Of a stretch of DNA of 64,000 nucleotides, positions 24,260 to 33,289 are shown piece by piece. The stretch is from Tabrizicola aquatica (GTDB lineage Bacteria; Pseudomonadota; Alphaproteobacteria; Rhodobacterales; Rhodobacteraceae). The stretch spans positions 1,426,001 to 1,490,000 of the forward strand of contig NZ_PJON01000001.1 of the NCBI RefSeq assembly GCF_002900975.1, in the 5' to 3' direction. The notes below the pieces were generated by a model that was given only the letters and a program-made list of their open reading frames with translations, was not told the origin of the DNA and searched no databases. Numbering within the stretch: the first letter of the stretch is position 1; each line of letters starts with the position of its first letter. Made by a program: the position numbers and the translations under genes.

Positions 24260-25474
24260 ATGCTGCGCCCCCTTGCCGCCCTGCTGCTGCTGACCACCAC
24301 TGCGACCGCCGACACCGCCGATGGCGAGGCGCTGAAGGGCATGACCTGGGACCAGATCGTGACGGAAGCGCGCGGCGGTACGGTCAACTGGTTCATGTGG
24401 GGCGGCGCGGACAACATCAACAGCTATGTCTCGGACTATGTCGCGGGTCAGCTGAAAGCCGAATACGACATTACCCTGAATCGCGTGCCGATCACCGACG
24501 CGGCCGAGATCGTGAACCTGATCCTGTCCGAGAAAGAGGCCGGCATCACTGATGCGGGGACCGTCGACCTTATCTGGATCAACGGCGAGAACTTCCGCTC
24601 GATGAAGGCGGCCGACCTTGCCTTCTGTGGCTATACCACGCTTTTGCCGAACGACGCGCTGGTGAACTGGGACAACCCGGCCATCGCCAATGACTTCGGC
24701 GTCCCGGTCGATGGATGCGAGGTGCCCTGGAACACCGTCCAGTTTGCCTTTGCCCATGACAGTGCCGCCGTGGCCGAACCGCCGCGCGACATGGCCGGGC
24801 TGATCGACTGGATCAAGGCCAACCCCGGCCGCTTCACCTATCCCGCGCCGCCGGATTTCACCGGCTCGGTCTTTGTGCGGCATGTGTTCTACCACGCGGC
24901 GGGCGGGCCGGACGCCCTGCTTGGCCCCTTCGACCAGGCCAGGTTCGACGAGGTATCTGCCAAGACCTGGGCAATCCTGAACGAGCTGGAGCCGTTCCTG
25001 TGGCGCGAGGGCGCGACCTATCCGACCACCGTCACCCAGCTGAATGAGCTTTTTGCCAACGGCGAGGTGGCCTTCAGCTTCAACTATGACCCCGCCCAGT
25101 TCGGCCTGGCGGTGCAGGACGGGCTTTGGCCGGAAACGGTGCGCTCTTACGGGTTGGCGGACGGGACCATCGGCAACACGAACTACACGCTGATCCCGTT
25201 CAACTCGCCCAACAAGGCGGCAGCGATGGTGGTGCAAAATCTGCTGCTGTCGGGCGAGGCGCAGCTTGAGAAGGCCAAGACCGAGGTCTGGGGCGCCGCC
25301 CCGGCCGTCGAGATAGGCCGCACGTCGGCCGAAGTGCAGGCCGGCTTTGCCGCCATCACTGGCCACCCCTCGGTCGTCAAGGCGGAAGACCTTGCCAAGG
25401 CCGCGCTGCCGGAACTTCAGGCCGACTGGCTGACCGCGATCGAGGACGGCTGGCGGGCAAACGTCGGGAACTGA
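24260..25474 (+). CDS. ABC importer substrate-binding protein, YnjB-like
   Basis: 404 residues. N-terminal signal peptide (LRPLAALLLLTTTATA) and a large type II periplasmic-binding fold: GGTVNWFMWGGADNINSYVSDYV and DLIWINGENF are typical of the YnjB group (COG4134 as I recall). The ATG at 24260 follows GGAG. First of a four-gene importer. The substrate is not established for the YnjBCD family; the fold relates to thiamine/polyamine/sulfate-type binding proteins. Confidence 0.87.
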   Translation: MLRPLAALLLLTTTATADTADGEALKGMTWDQIVTEARGGTVNWFMWGGADNINSYVSDYVAGQLKAEYDITLNRVPITDAAEIVNLILSEKEAGITDAGTVDLIWINGENFRSMKAADLAFCGYTTLLPNDALVNWDNPAIANDFGVPVDGCEVPWNTVQFAFAHDSAAVAEPPRDMAGLIDWIKANPGRFTYPAPPDFTGSVFVRHVFYHAAGGPDALLGPFDQARFDEVSAKTWAILNELEPFLWREGATYPTTVTQLNELFANGEVAFSFNYDPAQFGLAVQDGLWPETVRSYGLADGTIGNTNYTLIPFNSPNKAAAMVVQNLLLSGEAQLEKAKTEVWGAAPAVEIGRTSAEVQAGFAAITGHPSVVKAEDLAKAALPELQADWLTAIEDGWRANVGN

Positions 25475-25530
25475 GCCTTGCGCAGGCCCGGCTGGCGCGG
25501 CACCCTTGGGGCAATCGCAAGGGACATGAC

Positions 25531-26388
25531 GTGACCGACCGGACCCGCATCCTGCTGCTTCTCGGCCCGGCGCTGTTGCTGGTAGGCGGCATGGTGCTGT
25601 CTGCCCTCGGGTTGGCGCTTCTGCGGTCATTGCATCTTTTCCCACAGCTTGCGCCGGACCTGTCGGCCTATGTCGCGGTCCTTGGCTCACCGGGGTTTCT
25701 GGCCGCGCTGGCGCTGTCGACCTGGATCGCGACCGTCTCGACCGCGCTGGCGGCGGGTCTGGCGCTGGCGATTGCGCTTTTGTTGCGGCGCGGGTTTCCG
25801 GGGCTCAAAGTGGTGTCGGTTCTGGTGCAGCTGAACCTGACCGTGCCGCATGTCGTGGGCGCGGTCGGCATCCTTTACCTTGTCTCGCAATCGGGCGCCT
25901 TTGCGCGGCTGGCCCATGCGGCGGGCCTGATCGCACGGCCTTCCGAGTTTCCGGTCCTGACCCAAGACCCCTATGCCATCGGCATCATCCTGACCTATGT
26001 CTGGAAGGAGGTGCCCTTCATCACCCTGATCCTGCTGGCAAAACTGCAGACCCTTGGCGACGGGGCCGAGCAGGTGGCCCGCAGCCTGGGTGCCACTGGC
26101 TGGCAGTCCTTCCGCCTGGTCCTGCTGCCGCAACTGCTGCCGGCCCTGGCCGCCGCCTCGGCCCTGGTCTTTGCTTTTGCCTTCGGCGCCTATGAAATCC
26201 CGCTGATCCTGGGCGCCCATGCACCCGAGGCGCTGCCGGTCCGCGCCTGGCGCAGCTTTACCGACGTGGACCTTTCCGCCCGGCCCGAGGCTTTTGCGAT
26301 CTCGGTCCTGGTGGCGGCCCTGGGTGCGGGCCTCTTGTGGCTTTACGCCCGCCTGATCCTGCCAAATCGAGACCGCGATGCGGGCTGA
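25531..26388 (+). CDS. ABC importer inner-membrane permease (first)
   Basis: 285 residues from a GTG with AAGGGA upstream. About six membrane helices and the inner-membrane component loop EQVARSLGATGWQSFRLVLLPQLLPAL that docks to the ATPase. Overlaps the next permease by 11 bp. In E. coli YnjC is one long protein; here the two permease halves are separate genes. Confidence 0.9.
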   Translation: MTDRTRILLLLGPALLLVGGMVLSALGLALLRSLHLFPQLAPDLSAYVAVLGSPGFLAALALSTWIATVSTALAAGLALAIALLLRRGFPGLKVVSVLVQLNLTVPHVVGAVGILYLVSQSGAFARLAHAAGLIARPSEFPVLTQDPYAIGIILTYVWKEVPFITLILLAKLQTLGDGAEQVARSLGATGWQSFRLVLLPQLLPALAAASALVFAFAFGAYEIPLILGAHAPEALPVRAWRSFTDVDLSARPEAFAISVLVAALGAGLLWLYARLILPNRDRDAG

Positions 26389-27178
26389 GACCTTGCGGCT
26401 GCTGGCCGGTCTGGTGGTGGCGCTGGCCCTGGTCCTGCCACTGGTGCCGCTGGCCATCTGGTCGGTGGCGCATGGCTGGCGCTTTCCCGATCTGCTGCCG
26501 CAGGCGTGGTCGGGCAAGGCCTGGGCGCTGGCGCTTTCGCAGCGGGGGGGCGTGCTGGAAAGCTTCGGCCTGACGCTGGGCATCGCACTGGCCACCACGG
26601 CGCTGGCGGCGCTGGTCGGGGTGCCTGCGGGCCGCGCGCTGGGACTGTACCAGTTCCGCGGCAAGCGGGCGGTGCTGCTCTTGCTCCTTGCCCCAGCCAT
26701 CCTGCCGGGGATCGCGCTGGTCCTGGGGCTGCACGACCTGTTCCTGCGGCTGGGGCTGGTGGGAAGCGCCGGGGGCGTGATCCTGGCGCATCTGGTGCCG
26801 GTCCTGCCCTACATGACACTGGTGATGGCGGCTGTATTCACCGGCTTTGACACCAGGATCGAGGCGCAGGCCCGCAGTCTGGGCGCGGGGCCCTGGCGGA
26901 CCTTCCTGACCGTGACCCTGCCCGTGATCCTGCCGGGCCTCTTGACCGGGGCGCTATTCGCCTTCCTTGTGTCGTGGTCGCAATACCTGCTGACGCTGGC
27001 CATCGGCGGCGGGCGGGTGCAGACGCTGCCCCTGGTCCTGTACAGCTACGCCGCCGCGGGGCGGAACGATGTCGCGGGTGCCATCGCGTTGATCTACCTG
27101 CTGCCGGGTGTTGTCATCCTGCTGTTCACCGCCCGCCGCATCACCGGGCACAGCGTCGGATTGGAGTTGCGGCCATGA
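26378..27178 (+). CDS. ABC importer inner-membrane permease (second)
   Basis: 266 residues. About six membrane helices and the docking loop EAQARSLGAGPWRTFLTVTLPVILPGL. Its start lies inside the previous gene and its stop overlaps the ATPase start (ATGA), so translation of the set is coupled. Forms a heterodimer with the first permease. Confidence 0.9.
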   Translation: MRAETLRLLAGLVVALALVLPLVPLAIWSVAHGWRFPDLLPQAWSGKAWALALSQRGGVLESFGLTLGIALATTALAALVGVPAGRALGLYQFRGKRAVLLLLLAPAILPGIALVLGLHDLFLRLGLVGSAGGVILAHLVPVLPYMTLVMAAVFTGFDTRIEAQARSLGAGPWRTFLTVTLPVILPGLLTGALFAFLVSWSQYLLTLAIGGGRVQTLPLVLYSYAAAGRNDVAGAIALIYLLPGVVILLFTARRITGHSVGLELRP

Positions 27179-28200
27179 GGCTGGAGGTTCAGGGCCTGCG
27201 CCTCGCCTATCTTGGCGCCGGGCTGGCAACGATCCGCGACCTGGACCTGGTGGTCGAGGCTGGCAGCCTGACCGCGCTCCTTGGCCCCTCGGGCAGTGGA
27301 AAAACCACGGTGATGAAGCTGATCGCGGGCCATCTGGCCCCCGATGCGGGCGAGATCCGGCTGGGCGGGCGTTCGCTTCTGGGCCTGCCTCCCGAACGTC
27401 GGCGGGTGGCGATGGTGTTCCAGGACCCCCTGCTGTTCCCGCATCTGACGCTGGCCGGGAACGTGGGCTTCGGGTTGAAGCTGCGCGGCCTGCCCCCGGC
27501 TGAGGTCGCGGCCGAGGTCGAGACGATGCTGGACCGGGTGCAGCTTGCGGGCCTGGGCGCGCGCCGCCCGCACCAGCTTTCGGGCGGTCAGCAGCAGCGC
27601 GCGGCCCTGGCCCGCGCTTTGGTCTTGCGGCCGGACCTTCTCCTCCTGGACGAGCCACTGGCCAGCCTTGACGCGGGCCTGCGCGACGAGATGCGCAGCT
27701 TGATCCGCCGCCTGCAGGCCGAGACCGGAGTAACCACGCTGATCGTGACGCACGACCAGTCCGAGGCCGTCGTCATGGCCGACCGGGTCGCGCTGTTGCT
27801 GGAGGGTCGGTTGGCGCAGGTGGCCGGTCCCGCCGAAATCATCCGCCGCCCCGCCACCGAGGCCGTGGCGCGCTTCTTTGGCGGGGTCAATTTCCTTGAC
27901 GGACAGGTGACGGGCGGAACCTTCACCTGCGCCTTGGGGTCGCTGCCGCTGGCCACTCCCGGTCCGAAGGGCCCGGCCCGGGTCACGATCCGCCCCGAGG
28001 CGCTGCGCCTGGGGCGCGGCGAGTTGCGGGGGCGTGTCACCGGGGTCACCTTCCTGGGCACGCAATACCGGGTCGAGCTTTCGGTGGCGGGGCAACCGCT
28101 GATGGCCCTGGTCCAGGCCTTCGGGTCAGAGGGACCAGCGGTGGGCGCCGATGTGGCGCTGGACTTGCCGGCCGAGGCGTTGTGGCGGCTACCCGGCTAG
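27175..28200 (+). CDS. ABC importer ATP-binding protein, YnjD/PotA-like
   Basis: 341 residues. Walker A LGPSGSGKTT, Q-loop VFQDPLLFPH, signature [15 protein letters not shown], Walker B LLLLDEPLASLD and switch VTHDQ are all intact; residues after about 240 form a TOBE domain. Starts at the ATG overlapping the permease stop. Its stop overlaps the stop of the convergent diguanylate cyclase gene (28197-28200, CTAG). Confidence 0.93.
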   Translation: MRLEVQGLRLAYLGAGLATIRDLDLVVEAGSLTALLGPSGSGKTTVMKLIAGHLAPDAGEIRLGGRSLLGLPPERRRVAMVFQDPLLFPHLTLAGNVGFGLKLRGLPPAEVAAEVETMLDRVQLAGLGARRPHQLSGGQQQRAALARALVLRPDLLLLDEPLASLDAGLRDEMRSLIRRLQAETGVTTLIVTHDQSEAVVMADRVALLLEGRLAQVAGPAEIIRRPATEAVARFFGGVNFLDGQVTGGTFTCALGSLPLATPGPKGPARVTIRPEALRLGRGELRGRVTGVTFLGTQYRVELSVAGQPLMALVQAFGSEGPAVGADVALDLPAEALWRLPG

Positions 28201-29210
28201 GGTGCGCCCGGCGCCCTGGCCACCAGCAGCACCGCCCGGCCCCGCCCGGCATCCTTGGCGGCATAAAGCGCCCGGTCGGCCAGGGCCATCAACTTCACAG
28301 GATCGTCGGTTTGCGCGTCCGGTGAGCGGATGATGCCGATGCTTGCCGAAACGCGGGCCTGTTCATCGCCAAAGGCCATCGGCTGGTTGATCCGCTGGAT
28401 GATCCGGTCGGCGATCCCTTGCAGCACATGGGGGTCGATCCGGCTGGTCAGCAGCACCAGAAACTCATCCCCACCAACCCGGGCGGCGCAGTCTTCGGCC
28501 CGCAACTCTTCGCGCAGGATGCGTCCGACCTGCTCCAGCACGAAGTCGCCCGCGGGATGGCCCAGCGTGTCGTTGACGGATTTGAAGAAATCCAGGTCCA
28601 TATGCAGCACGCCGAAGGGCTTTTGCGTCAGGCACAGCCGCTCCAGCACCAGGTCCGCCGCGCGGCGGTTGCGCAGGCCGGTCAAGGGATCGGTCAGCGC
28701 CTCTTCTTCGGCCGCCATGCGCGCACCTTCCAGCCGCAGGTTCAGCCCCCGCAACTCGCGCGTCACGGCCGAGTTCGCCTCGGCCAGATACAGCAGTTCC
28801 ATCGCGAGGTCGGTCGCGACGAAATCGCCATCGGTCAGGCCCAGGTCGCGGACGGCAGCGATCAGGTCGATGCCAAAGCTGAAGTTCAGCAGCATCTGCC
28901 CATCCGGCAACCGCTGGCCCAGACCCCGCAGGCCGGCCCGCACACCATTGCGCGCGATCAGGCGGAACCGGTGCCCTGCACGGGCCAGCACCTCATCTGC
29001 GGTGACCGCGCCACCGGGCGAGCGGACCTCGAACAGATCCTCGAACCGGGCGTTCATCAGAGGGGTGCCCGAAAGCATCCGGGCCAGCGTCGGCCCGGCG
29101 CTTTGCACCCGCCCCCCGGCATCCAGAAGCAGGTGCATCGGCATGAAGCGCGCCAGCACGCTGCTGTCGAGGGCAACCAACGGACCTTGCAGGGCAAGCA
29201 CCACCGTCAC
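28197..29210 (-). CDS. HNOBA-GGDEF diguanylate cyclase, partner of the H-NOX gene
   Basis: 337 residues. Residues about 20-145 resemble the heme-NO-binding-associated (HNOBA) domain (FMPMHLLLDAGGRVQSAGPTLARML, NFSFGIDLIAAVRDLGLTDGDF). A helix (about 143-170) leads to a GGDEF domain. The active site GGDEF (246-250) is intact, preceded by the inhibitory site RAED (237-240, RxxD-x5-GGDEF), so it should make c-di-GMP and be product-inhibited. It overlaps the H-NOX gene by ATGA, so the two are cotranscribed and probably interact. Confidence 0.92.
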   Translation of the reverse strand: MTVVLALQGPLVALDSSVLARFMPMHLLLDAGGRVQSAGPTLARMLSGTPLMNARFEDLFEVRSPGGAVTADEVLARAGHRFRLIARNGVRAGLRGLGQRLPDGQMLLNFSFGIDLIAAVRDLGLTDGDFVATDLAMELLYLAEANSAVTRELRGLNLRLEGARMAAEEEALTDPLTGLRNRRAADLVLERLCLTQKPFGVLHMDLDFFKSVNDTLGHPAGDFVLEQVGRILREELRAEDCAARVGGDEFLVLLTSRIDPHVLQGIADRIIQRINQPMAFGDEQARVSASIGIIRSPDAQTDDPVKLMALADRALYAAKDAGRGRAVLLVARAPGAP

Positions 29211-29782
29211 TCCTCCGGCCGGGCAAGGTCGAACGGACGCGCGGCAGCGTGATCCTGGTCCAGGACGCGGATCGAGATCCGGTCATCGCCGGCAGGTTCG
29301 ATCAGGCACAGCGTACCGAAATCATCAGCCATGGCTGTCAGCATCCCGCTCATCACCCGCAATGTGCCTTTCAGATGCGAGCGGCATTCCAGCACGAACC
29401 GGTCGGCGGCGCGTTCGGTCAAGTGGATTTCGGGCAGGTCGAGGTCCGGCATCGCCAGACGCGCCCGGCCCGGCAATTCCTCAAGCGAGTGCAGGAAATC
29501 GGCAAAACCCACGCCGCCGAACCGCAGCAGGCGCCGAACACCTTCATGGCCAGGACTGGTGACCAGGTAGGTACCCATATCCTCCCATATGGTGTCGGCC
29601 GGTCTGCCAAGCACAGCGGCCGCATGGGCCGCAACATCATCGGCAAGGCCGGGGGGATAGCGCAGCATGGGTTCAAAAGTCTCGACCGGCAGGGCGGCGC
29701 GGCGGCAGACGGATTGCCAGACAGGTGCGCCGAAGGTCTCGCGCACATAGCCTTGCAGAAAACGCAGCATCAGCGCGTCCAT
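29207..29782 (-). CDS. H-NOX-family sensor protein lacking the heme-ligand residues
   Basis: 191 residues. The start MDALMLRFLQGYVRETFG aligns with the usual H-NOX N-terminus and follows GAAGGA. The H-NOX fold segments are recognisable (AVLGRPADTIWEDMGTYLV, GVGFADFLHSLEEL). The proximal heme histidine (LDxLHxH in canonical proteins) is replaced by Pro104 (LEELPGR), and the heme-propionate motif YxSxR reads C133-x-S135-x-L137. So it probably does not bind heme canonically, or uses other ligands. It overlaps the GGDEF gene by ATGA, a standard sensor/cyclase pair. Input signal unknown. Confidence 0.88.
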   Translation of the reverse strand: MDALMLRFLQGYVRETFGAPVWQSVCRRAALPVETFEPMLRYPPGLADDVAAHAAAVLGRPADTIWEDMGTYLVTSPGHEGVRRLLRFGGVGFADFLHSLEELPGRARLAMPDLDLPEIHLTERAADRFVLECRSHLKGTLRVMSGMLTAMADDFGTLCLIEPAGDDRISIRVLDQDHAAARPFDLARPEE

Positions 29783-29848
29783 GAACGATCCTTCGGCACC
29801 TTTGACTATGACCTTAGCGGGCATCGGTTAACAAACGGCTTTCATCGC

Positions 29849-31576
29849 TCAGGGCACCATCAGGAGGCCGCCCTCGCCGGTGCCAAGCTGGTTGACCAGC
29901 GCGGGCGTCAGCGGCAGCGGGGCGGCCTGGGCCGCGCGCAGCAGTTCACTTGCGGTCGTGGCGGGCAAAAAGCCCAGATCGGGCTGCGTCACCGCGCGCT
30001 GAGCCAGACGACCATCGGCGTCCAGATACAGCCCCAGCACCTCGGCCCAATCCGGTCGATGCTCCAGAAACAGCATGGCTTCTTCCCCCGGAACTGCGGG
30101 CAGAAGATCGGCCACCACCAGCACGCAGGCGGGCTGGCCGGTTTCCAGGGTGCGGCTGCAAACCTCGATCCAGCTGCGCAGCTGATAGCCTTCGGCGGCG
30201 GCCAGCAGCATGTCGCGGGTACCGGTGGCGGTGGGCGGCTGCAGCGGAATAAGCGCGGCAAGGGCGGCCTGATCAGCAGCGCGCTGGTCCTCGGTCGGTG
30301 CATCGGTGCCGGCCAGAAGCGCAGCCAGAGCTTCGTGCCCGGGCTGAGACGCAAGCTCGGTCAGGCGGGCAACGGCCGCCTCGCCCGGCCGGCCCCAGCG
30401 GCCGATGGTCCAAAGATCAAGCTCTGCCACCGGCGTGCGGCCCGCCTCGTATCGGGCCAACTGGTCGCGGGCCGAGATCGCCTCGGCATTGAAGAGCGGC
30501 GTCAGCCACAGCGCCGCCGCCACGATCACCACCAGCGCCATCGCCAGGTTGCCGCGCCGAATGCGCGCCATCCAGCTGGCCCCGCGCAGAACCGAGACGG
30601 CATAGGTCAGCCCGTAGCCCAGACCGATCAGGGCGACCACCGACAGGAACAACCGCTCGGGCGTCCAACCGCGCTGGTCCACCCGCAGCCACAGCGCCCA
30701 CAGCGCCAGGGCGGCCAGGATTGGCAGGATCAGCGCCATGGCCTGCGTCGCGCGCAAAAGCAGCGGGCCATCGACAGCATCGGCATCGCTGCGGTCGACG
30801 GCGACCGAGACCAGCGCGATGCCCGCGCCGACCATGGTCAAGAGCAGCAGCGCCGGCGATACGCCGGTGACCAGCCCCTGCAGCCCACGAAACGGCAGGG
30901 CGGCCAGAAAGACCAGCGTCACCGCCAGCACCACCGGCAGAAGCAGACGCAAGAATCGCAGGATCAATTGCGGCGCGACTGGACCGGCCAACTCCCAGAC
31001 GACAGCGGTGCCAAGGCCAAGGGCCGCGCCGGTCAGCACATAGCCGGCCAAGCCATGGTCCAGCAGCTGCGCGATCACATCCAGACCGACGATCTGCAAG
31101 ACCGCGTCGGACAAGAGCACCACAAGCCAGACCAACCCGGTAAAGGCCAGGGCCGCGACAAGGCGCACCAGGATCGACCAGGCCTCCTGAAACAGGGCAG
31201 GATAATCGCGCCAGCCGGGCTGCGCTGCCGCGATCAGGAAGGGAACCGGCAGGGTTGCCAGGACGATGACCGCAAGGCCGGGCATCGGGGTGACCAGAAA
31301 CTCGCCGACAAGTGCATAGCGCAAGAGCGAAAGGCCGGTCAGCCCCCCCACGACCACGCCCAGAGCCGCGCCGCGCGGGGCTGCGCGGGCCAGGCCGATC
31401 GGGCCGGCCATCGCCAGCGTTGCCGCAAAGCCCACGGCCACAAGCACCGACAGCGCAAGGGCCGGGCGTTCGTCCATAAGACCGCGCGACGTCGCCTCGA
31501 CCAACGCCCAGGCCAGGACACCACCAAGCGCCCCGACCAGCGTCAGGGTCCACCGGGCCTGCAATGCACCCGTCAT
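29849..31576 (-). CDS. DUF4153 family membrane protein
   Basis: 575 residues. The N-terminal two thirds has about 10-12 hydrophobic segments (LALSVLVAVGFAATLAMAG, LALWALWLRV and others); the C-terminal third (from about residue 390) is soluble. Matches the DUF4153 family in layout; a role is not established. ATG at 31576 follows GAGGGA; an upstream in-frame extension to 31714 adds charged residues without support. Divergent from the acetyltransferase gene; 66 bp from the H-NOX start on the same strand. Confidence 0.8.
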   Translation of the reverse strand: MTGALQARWTLTLVGALGGVLAWALVEATSRGLMDERPALALSVLVAVGFAATLAMAGPIGLARAAPRGAALGVVVGGLTGLSLLRYALVGEFLVTPMPGLAVIVLATLPVPFLIAAAQPGWRDYPALFQEAWSILVRLVAALAFTGLVWLVVLLSDAVLQIVGLDVIAQLLDHGLAGYVLTGAALGLGTAVVWELAGPVAPQLILRFLRLLLPVVLAVTLVFLAALPFRGLQGLVTGVSPALLLLTMVGAGIALVSVAVDRSDADAVDGPLLLRATQAMALILPILAALALWALWLRVDQRGWTPERLFLSVVALIGLGYGLTYAVSVLRGASWMARIRRGNLAMALVVIVAAALWLTPLFNAEAISARDQLARYEAGRTPVAELDLWTIGRWGRPGEAAVARLTELASQPGHEALAALLAGTDAPTEDQRAADQAALAALIPLQPPTATGTRDMLLAAAEGYQLRSWIEVCSRTLETGQPACVLVVADLLPAVPGEEAMLFLEHRPDWAEVLGLYLDADGRLAQRAVTQPDLGFLPATTASELLRAAQAAPLPLTPALVNQLGTGEGGLLMVP

Positions 31577-31700
31577 ACCATTCCCTCGTTGTTGCAGTCC
31601 CTTATCAAGCCGGGACTTGGGCAACATAGTCAGGATTTCCAACCGCTTGCCAAGCCTCTTGCCTTGGCGGATTCTGGCATGAGCAAGGAAAGGCCTGCCA

Positions 31701-32144
31701 ATGACCATCCTCATCCGTCCGCTGCTGCCCGGCGACGAAGCCGACTGGCGTCGGCTGTGGACCGACTATCTGACCTTTTATGAAGCAAGCGTCGCCGAAC
31801 CCGTCTACGCCACCACCTTTGCCCGGCTTCTGGGCGATGATCCGCAGGATTTCAGCGCGCTGATCGCCGAGGTGGACGGCCGGCCCCTGGGTCTGGCGCA
31901 TTACCTCTTTCACCGGCATTGCTGGCGGATCGAGAATGTCTGCTACCTGCAGGACCTGTTCGTCGCCCCCCAGGCGCGGGGCACTGGACTGGGCCGCGCG
32001 TTGATCGAGGCTGTCTATGCCCGGGCCGATGCGGCGGGCTGCCCCTCGGTCTACTGGCTGACGCAAGAGTTCAACAGCCAGGCACGGCAGCTTTATGACC
32101 GCATCGCCAAGGTAACCCCGTTCATCCGCTATACACGGGCGTAA
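31701..32144 (+). CDS. GNAT family N-acetyltransferase
   Basis: 147 residues. Acetyl-CoA-binding motif LFVAPQARGTGLGRALIEAVYARA is clear, with the C-terminal helix QARQLYDRIAKVTPFIRY. Substrate unknown. ATG at 31701 follows GGAAAGG. It is convergent with the cytochrome gene, with a palindrome in between. Confidence 0.9.
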   Translation: MTILIRPLLPGDEADWRRLWTDYLTFYEASVAEPVYATTFARLLGDDPQDFSALIAEVDGRPLGLAHYLFHRHCWRIENVCYLQDLFVAPQARGTGLGRALIEAVYARADAAGCPSVYWLTQEFNSQARQLYDRIAKVTPFIRYTRA

Positions 32145-32168
32145 GGTGGGCGATATCGCCCACCCTAC
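32141..32168. repeat. Palindromic repeat GGTGGGCGATATCGCCCACC, copy 1
   Basis: A perfect 20-bp palindrome (32145-32164), extended to 28 bp with one mismatch, lies between convergent stop codons. Relatives are at 62075 and 62186. The exact role (bidirectional terminator, REP-like element) is unknown. Confidence 0.75.
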
Positions 32169-32557
32169 TCCCGTTGCAGGGATTTGAGGTATTCGGCCAG
32201 TTGCACCAGCCGGACCGGGGTCGGCGTCTGGATGCCGTCGCCGCCATCATAGGGCACCAGGTCGCCCTGCAAGAGTGGCCCGAACTCTGGCATCACCGAA
32301 GATCCATCGCGCCCCCCGGTATAGCCCCAGATCTTTGCCATCACCTTGGTGCTTGGGAATGTTCCGCCGTTGCGGGCTGCGATCAGGGTCAGGTCGGCAG
32401 GCTTGCGGTCCAGGAATGCCGCCCCATCGCCGTCGCCCTTGCCCGACATCCCGTGGCAACTGGCGCAGAAATTGGCAAAATCCTCGGCCCCGGTCGGCTG
32501 GTCGGGTTCCATGCACGCAGCCAGCGCCAGGGGCAGGGCCAGAATGATCCATCGCAT
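32165..32557 (-). CDS. Small c-type cytochrome lipoprotein
   Basis: 130 residues. The head ends in the lipobox LAAC, so it is membrane-anchored in the periplasm; heme motif CASCH follows at about residue 31, and MPEFGPLL gives a likely distal Met. No partner oxidase is adjacent. It is convergent with the acetyltransferase gene and follows lolD on the same strand by 54 bp. Confidence 0.87.
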   Translation of the reverse strand: MRWIILALPLALAACMEPDQPTGAEDFANFCASCHGMSGKGDGDGAAFLDRKPADLTLIAARNGGTFPSTKVMAKIWGYTGGRDGSSVMPEFGPLLQGDLVPYDGGDGIQTPTPVRLVQLAEYLKSLQRE

Positions 32558-32611
32558 GTGCTATCCCTCCGTTTCGCCAGCCTGCGCAGCGCGCCGGCCA
32601 GCCGCCTTGAT

Positions 32612-33289
32612 CTAGGTCACCCGCCCCGCCGAAAGCCGCACCACCCGGTCCATCCGGGCCGCCAACTCCAGGTTATGCGTGGCAATCAGCGCCGACAGCC
32701 CGGTCGAGCGGACGAGGTCCATCAGCACCCCGAACACCTGGTCCGAAGTGGCAGGGTCCAGGTTGCCGGTAGGCTCATCCGCCAGCAAAAGCTTTGGTGC
32801 ATTGGCCAGCGCCCGGCAGAAGGCCACCCGCTGTTGCTCGCCCCCCGACAGGGCCGCCGGGCGATGGGTGGCGCGCGCACCGACGCCGACCTTCTCCAGA
32901 AGCTCGCGCCCCCGCGCCTCGGCCTGCGGCTTCGGCACGCCATTTGCAAGTTGCGGGATCACCACATTCTCCAGCGCCGTGAACTCGGGCAGAAGATGGT
33001 GGAACTGGTAGATGAATCCGACCTCGGCCCGCCGCGCCTCGGTTCGGGCGCGGTCGGACAGGTTGCCCATCTCGCGCCCGTCCAGCCGCACGCTGCCGGT
33101 ATCCGGCACGTCGAGAAGCCCCGCGATATGCAGAAGCGTCGATTTCCCCGCGCCCGAGGGGGCCACCAGTGCCACCACCTCGCCCTTGGCCACGGTCAGC
33201 GTCGCCCCGCGCAGGACCAGAACCTCGGACGGCTTGCCCCGGTTATAACCCTTTTCAATCCCCGCAAGCTCCAGCATCGGCTCACTCAT
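32612..33289 (-). CDS. lolD: Lipoprotein-releasing ABC transporter ATP-binding protein LolD
   Basis: 225 residues. Walker [10 protein letters not shown], signature [16 protein letters not shown], and Walker [13 protein letters not shown] are intact; the last is typical of the MacB/LolD family. Overlaps the permease gene by 8 bp and follows it. With the permease it frees outer-membrane lipoproteins from the inner membrane to LolA. Confidence 0.93.
   Translation of the reverse strand: MSEPMLELAGIEKGYNRGKPSEVLVLRGATLTVAKGEVVALVAPSGAGKSTLLHIAGLLDVPDTGSVRLDGREMGNLSDRARTEARRAEVGFIYQFHHLLPEFTALENVVIPQLANGVPKPQAEARGRELLEKVGVGARATHRPAALSGGEQQRVAFCRALANAPKLLLADEPTGNLDPATSDQVFGVLMDLVRSTGLSALIATHNLELAARMDRVVRLSAGRVT

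Noticed and set aside
28197-28200. Overlapping stop codons of convergent genes (CTAG), also at 40866-40869
   Set aside because: Real but ordinary in a compact genome; no functional meaning is implied.
29249-31783. An 844-codon plus-strand frame opposite the H-NOX and DUF4153 genes
   Set aside because: Antisense shadow, with Gln/Arg/His-rich composition and no domain.
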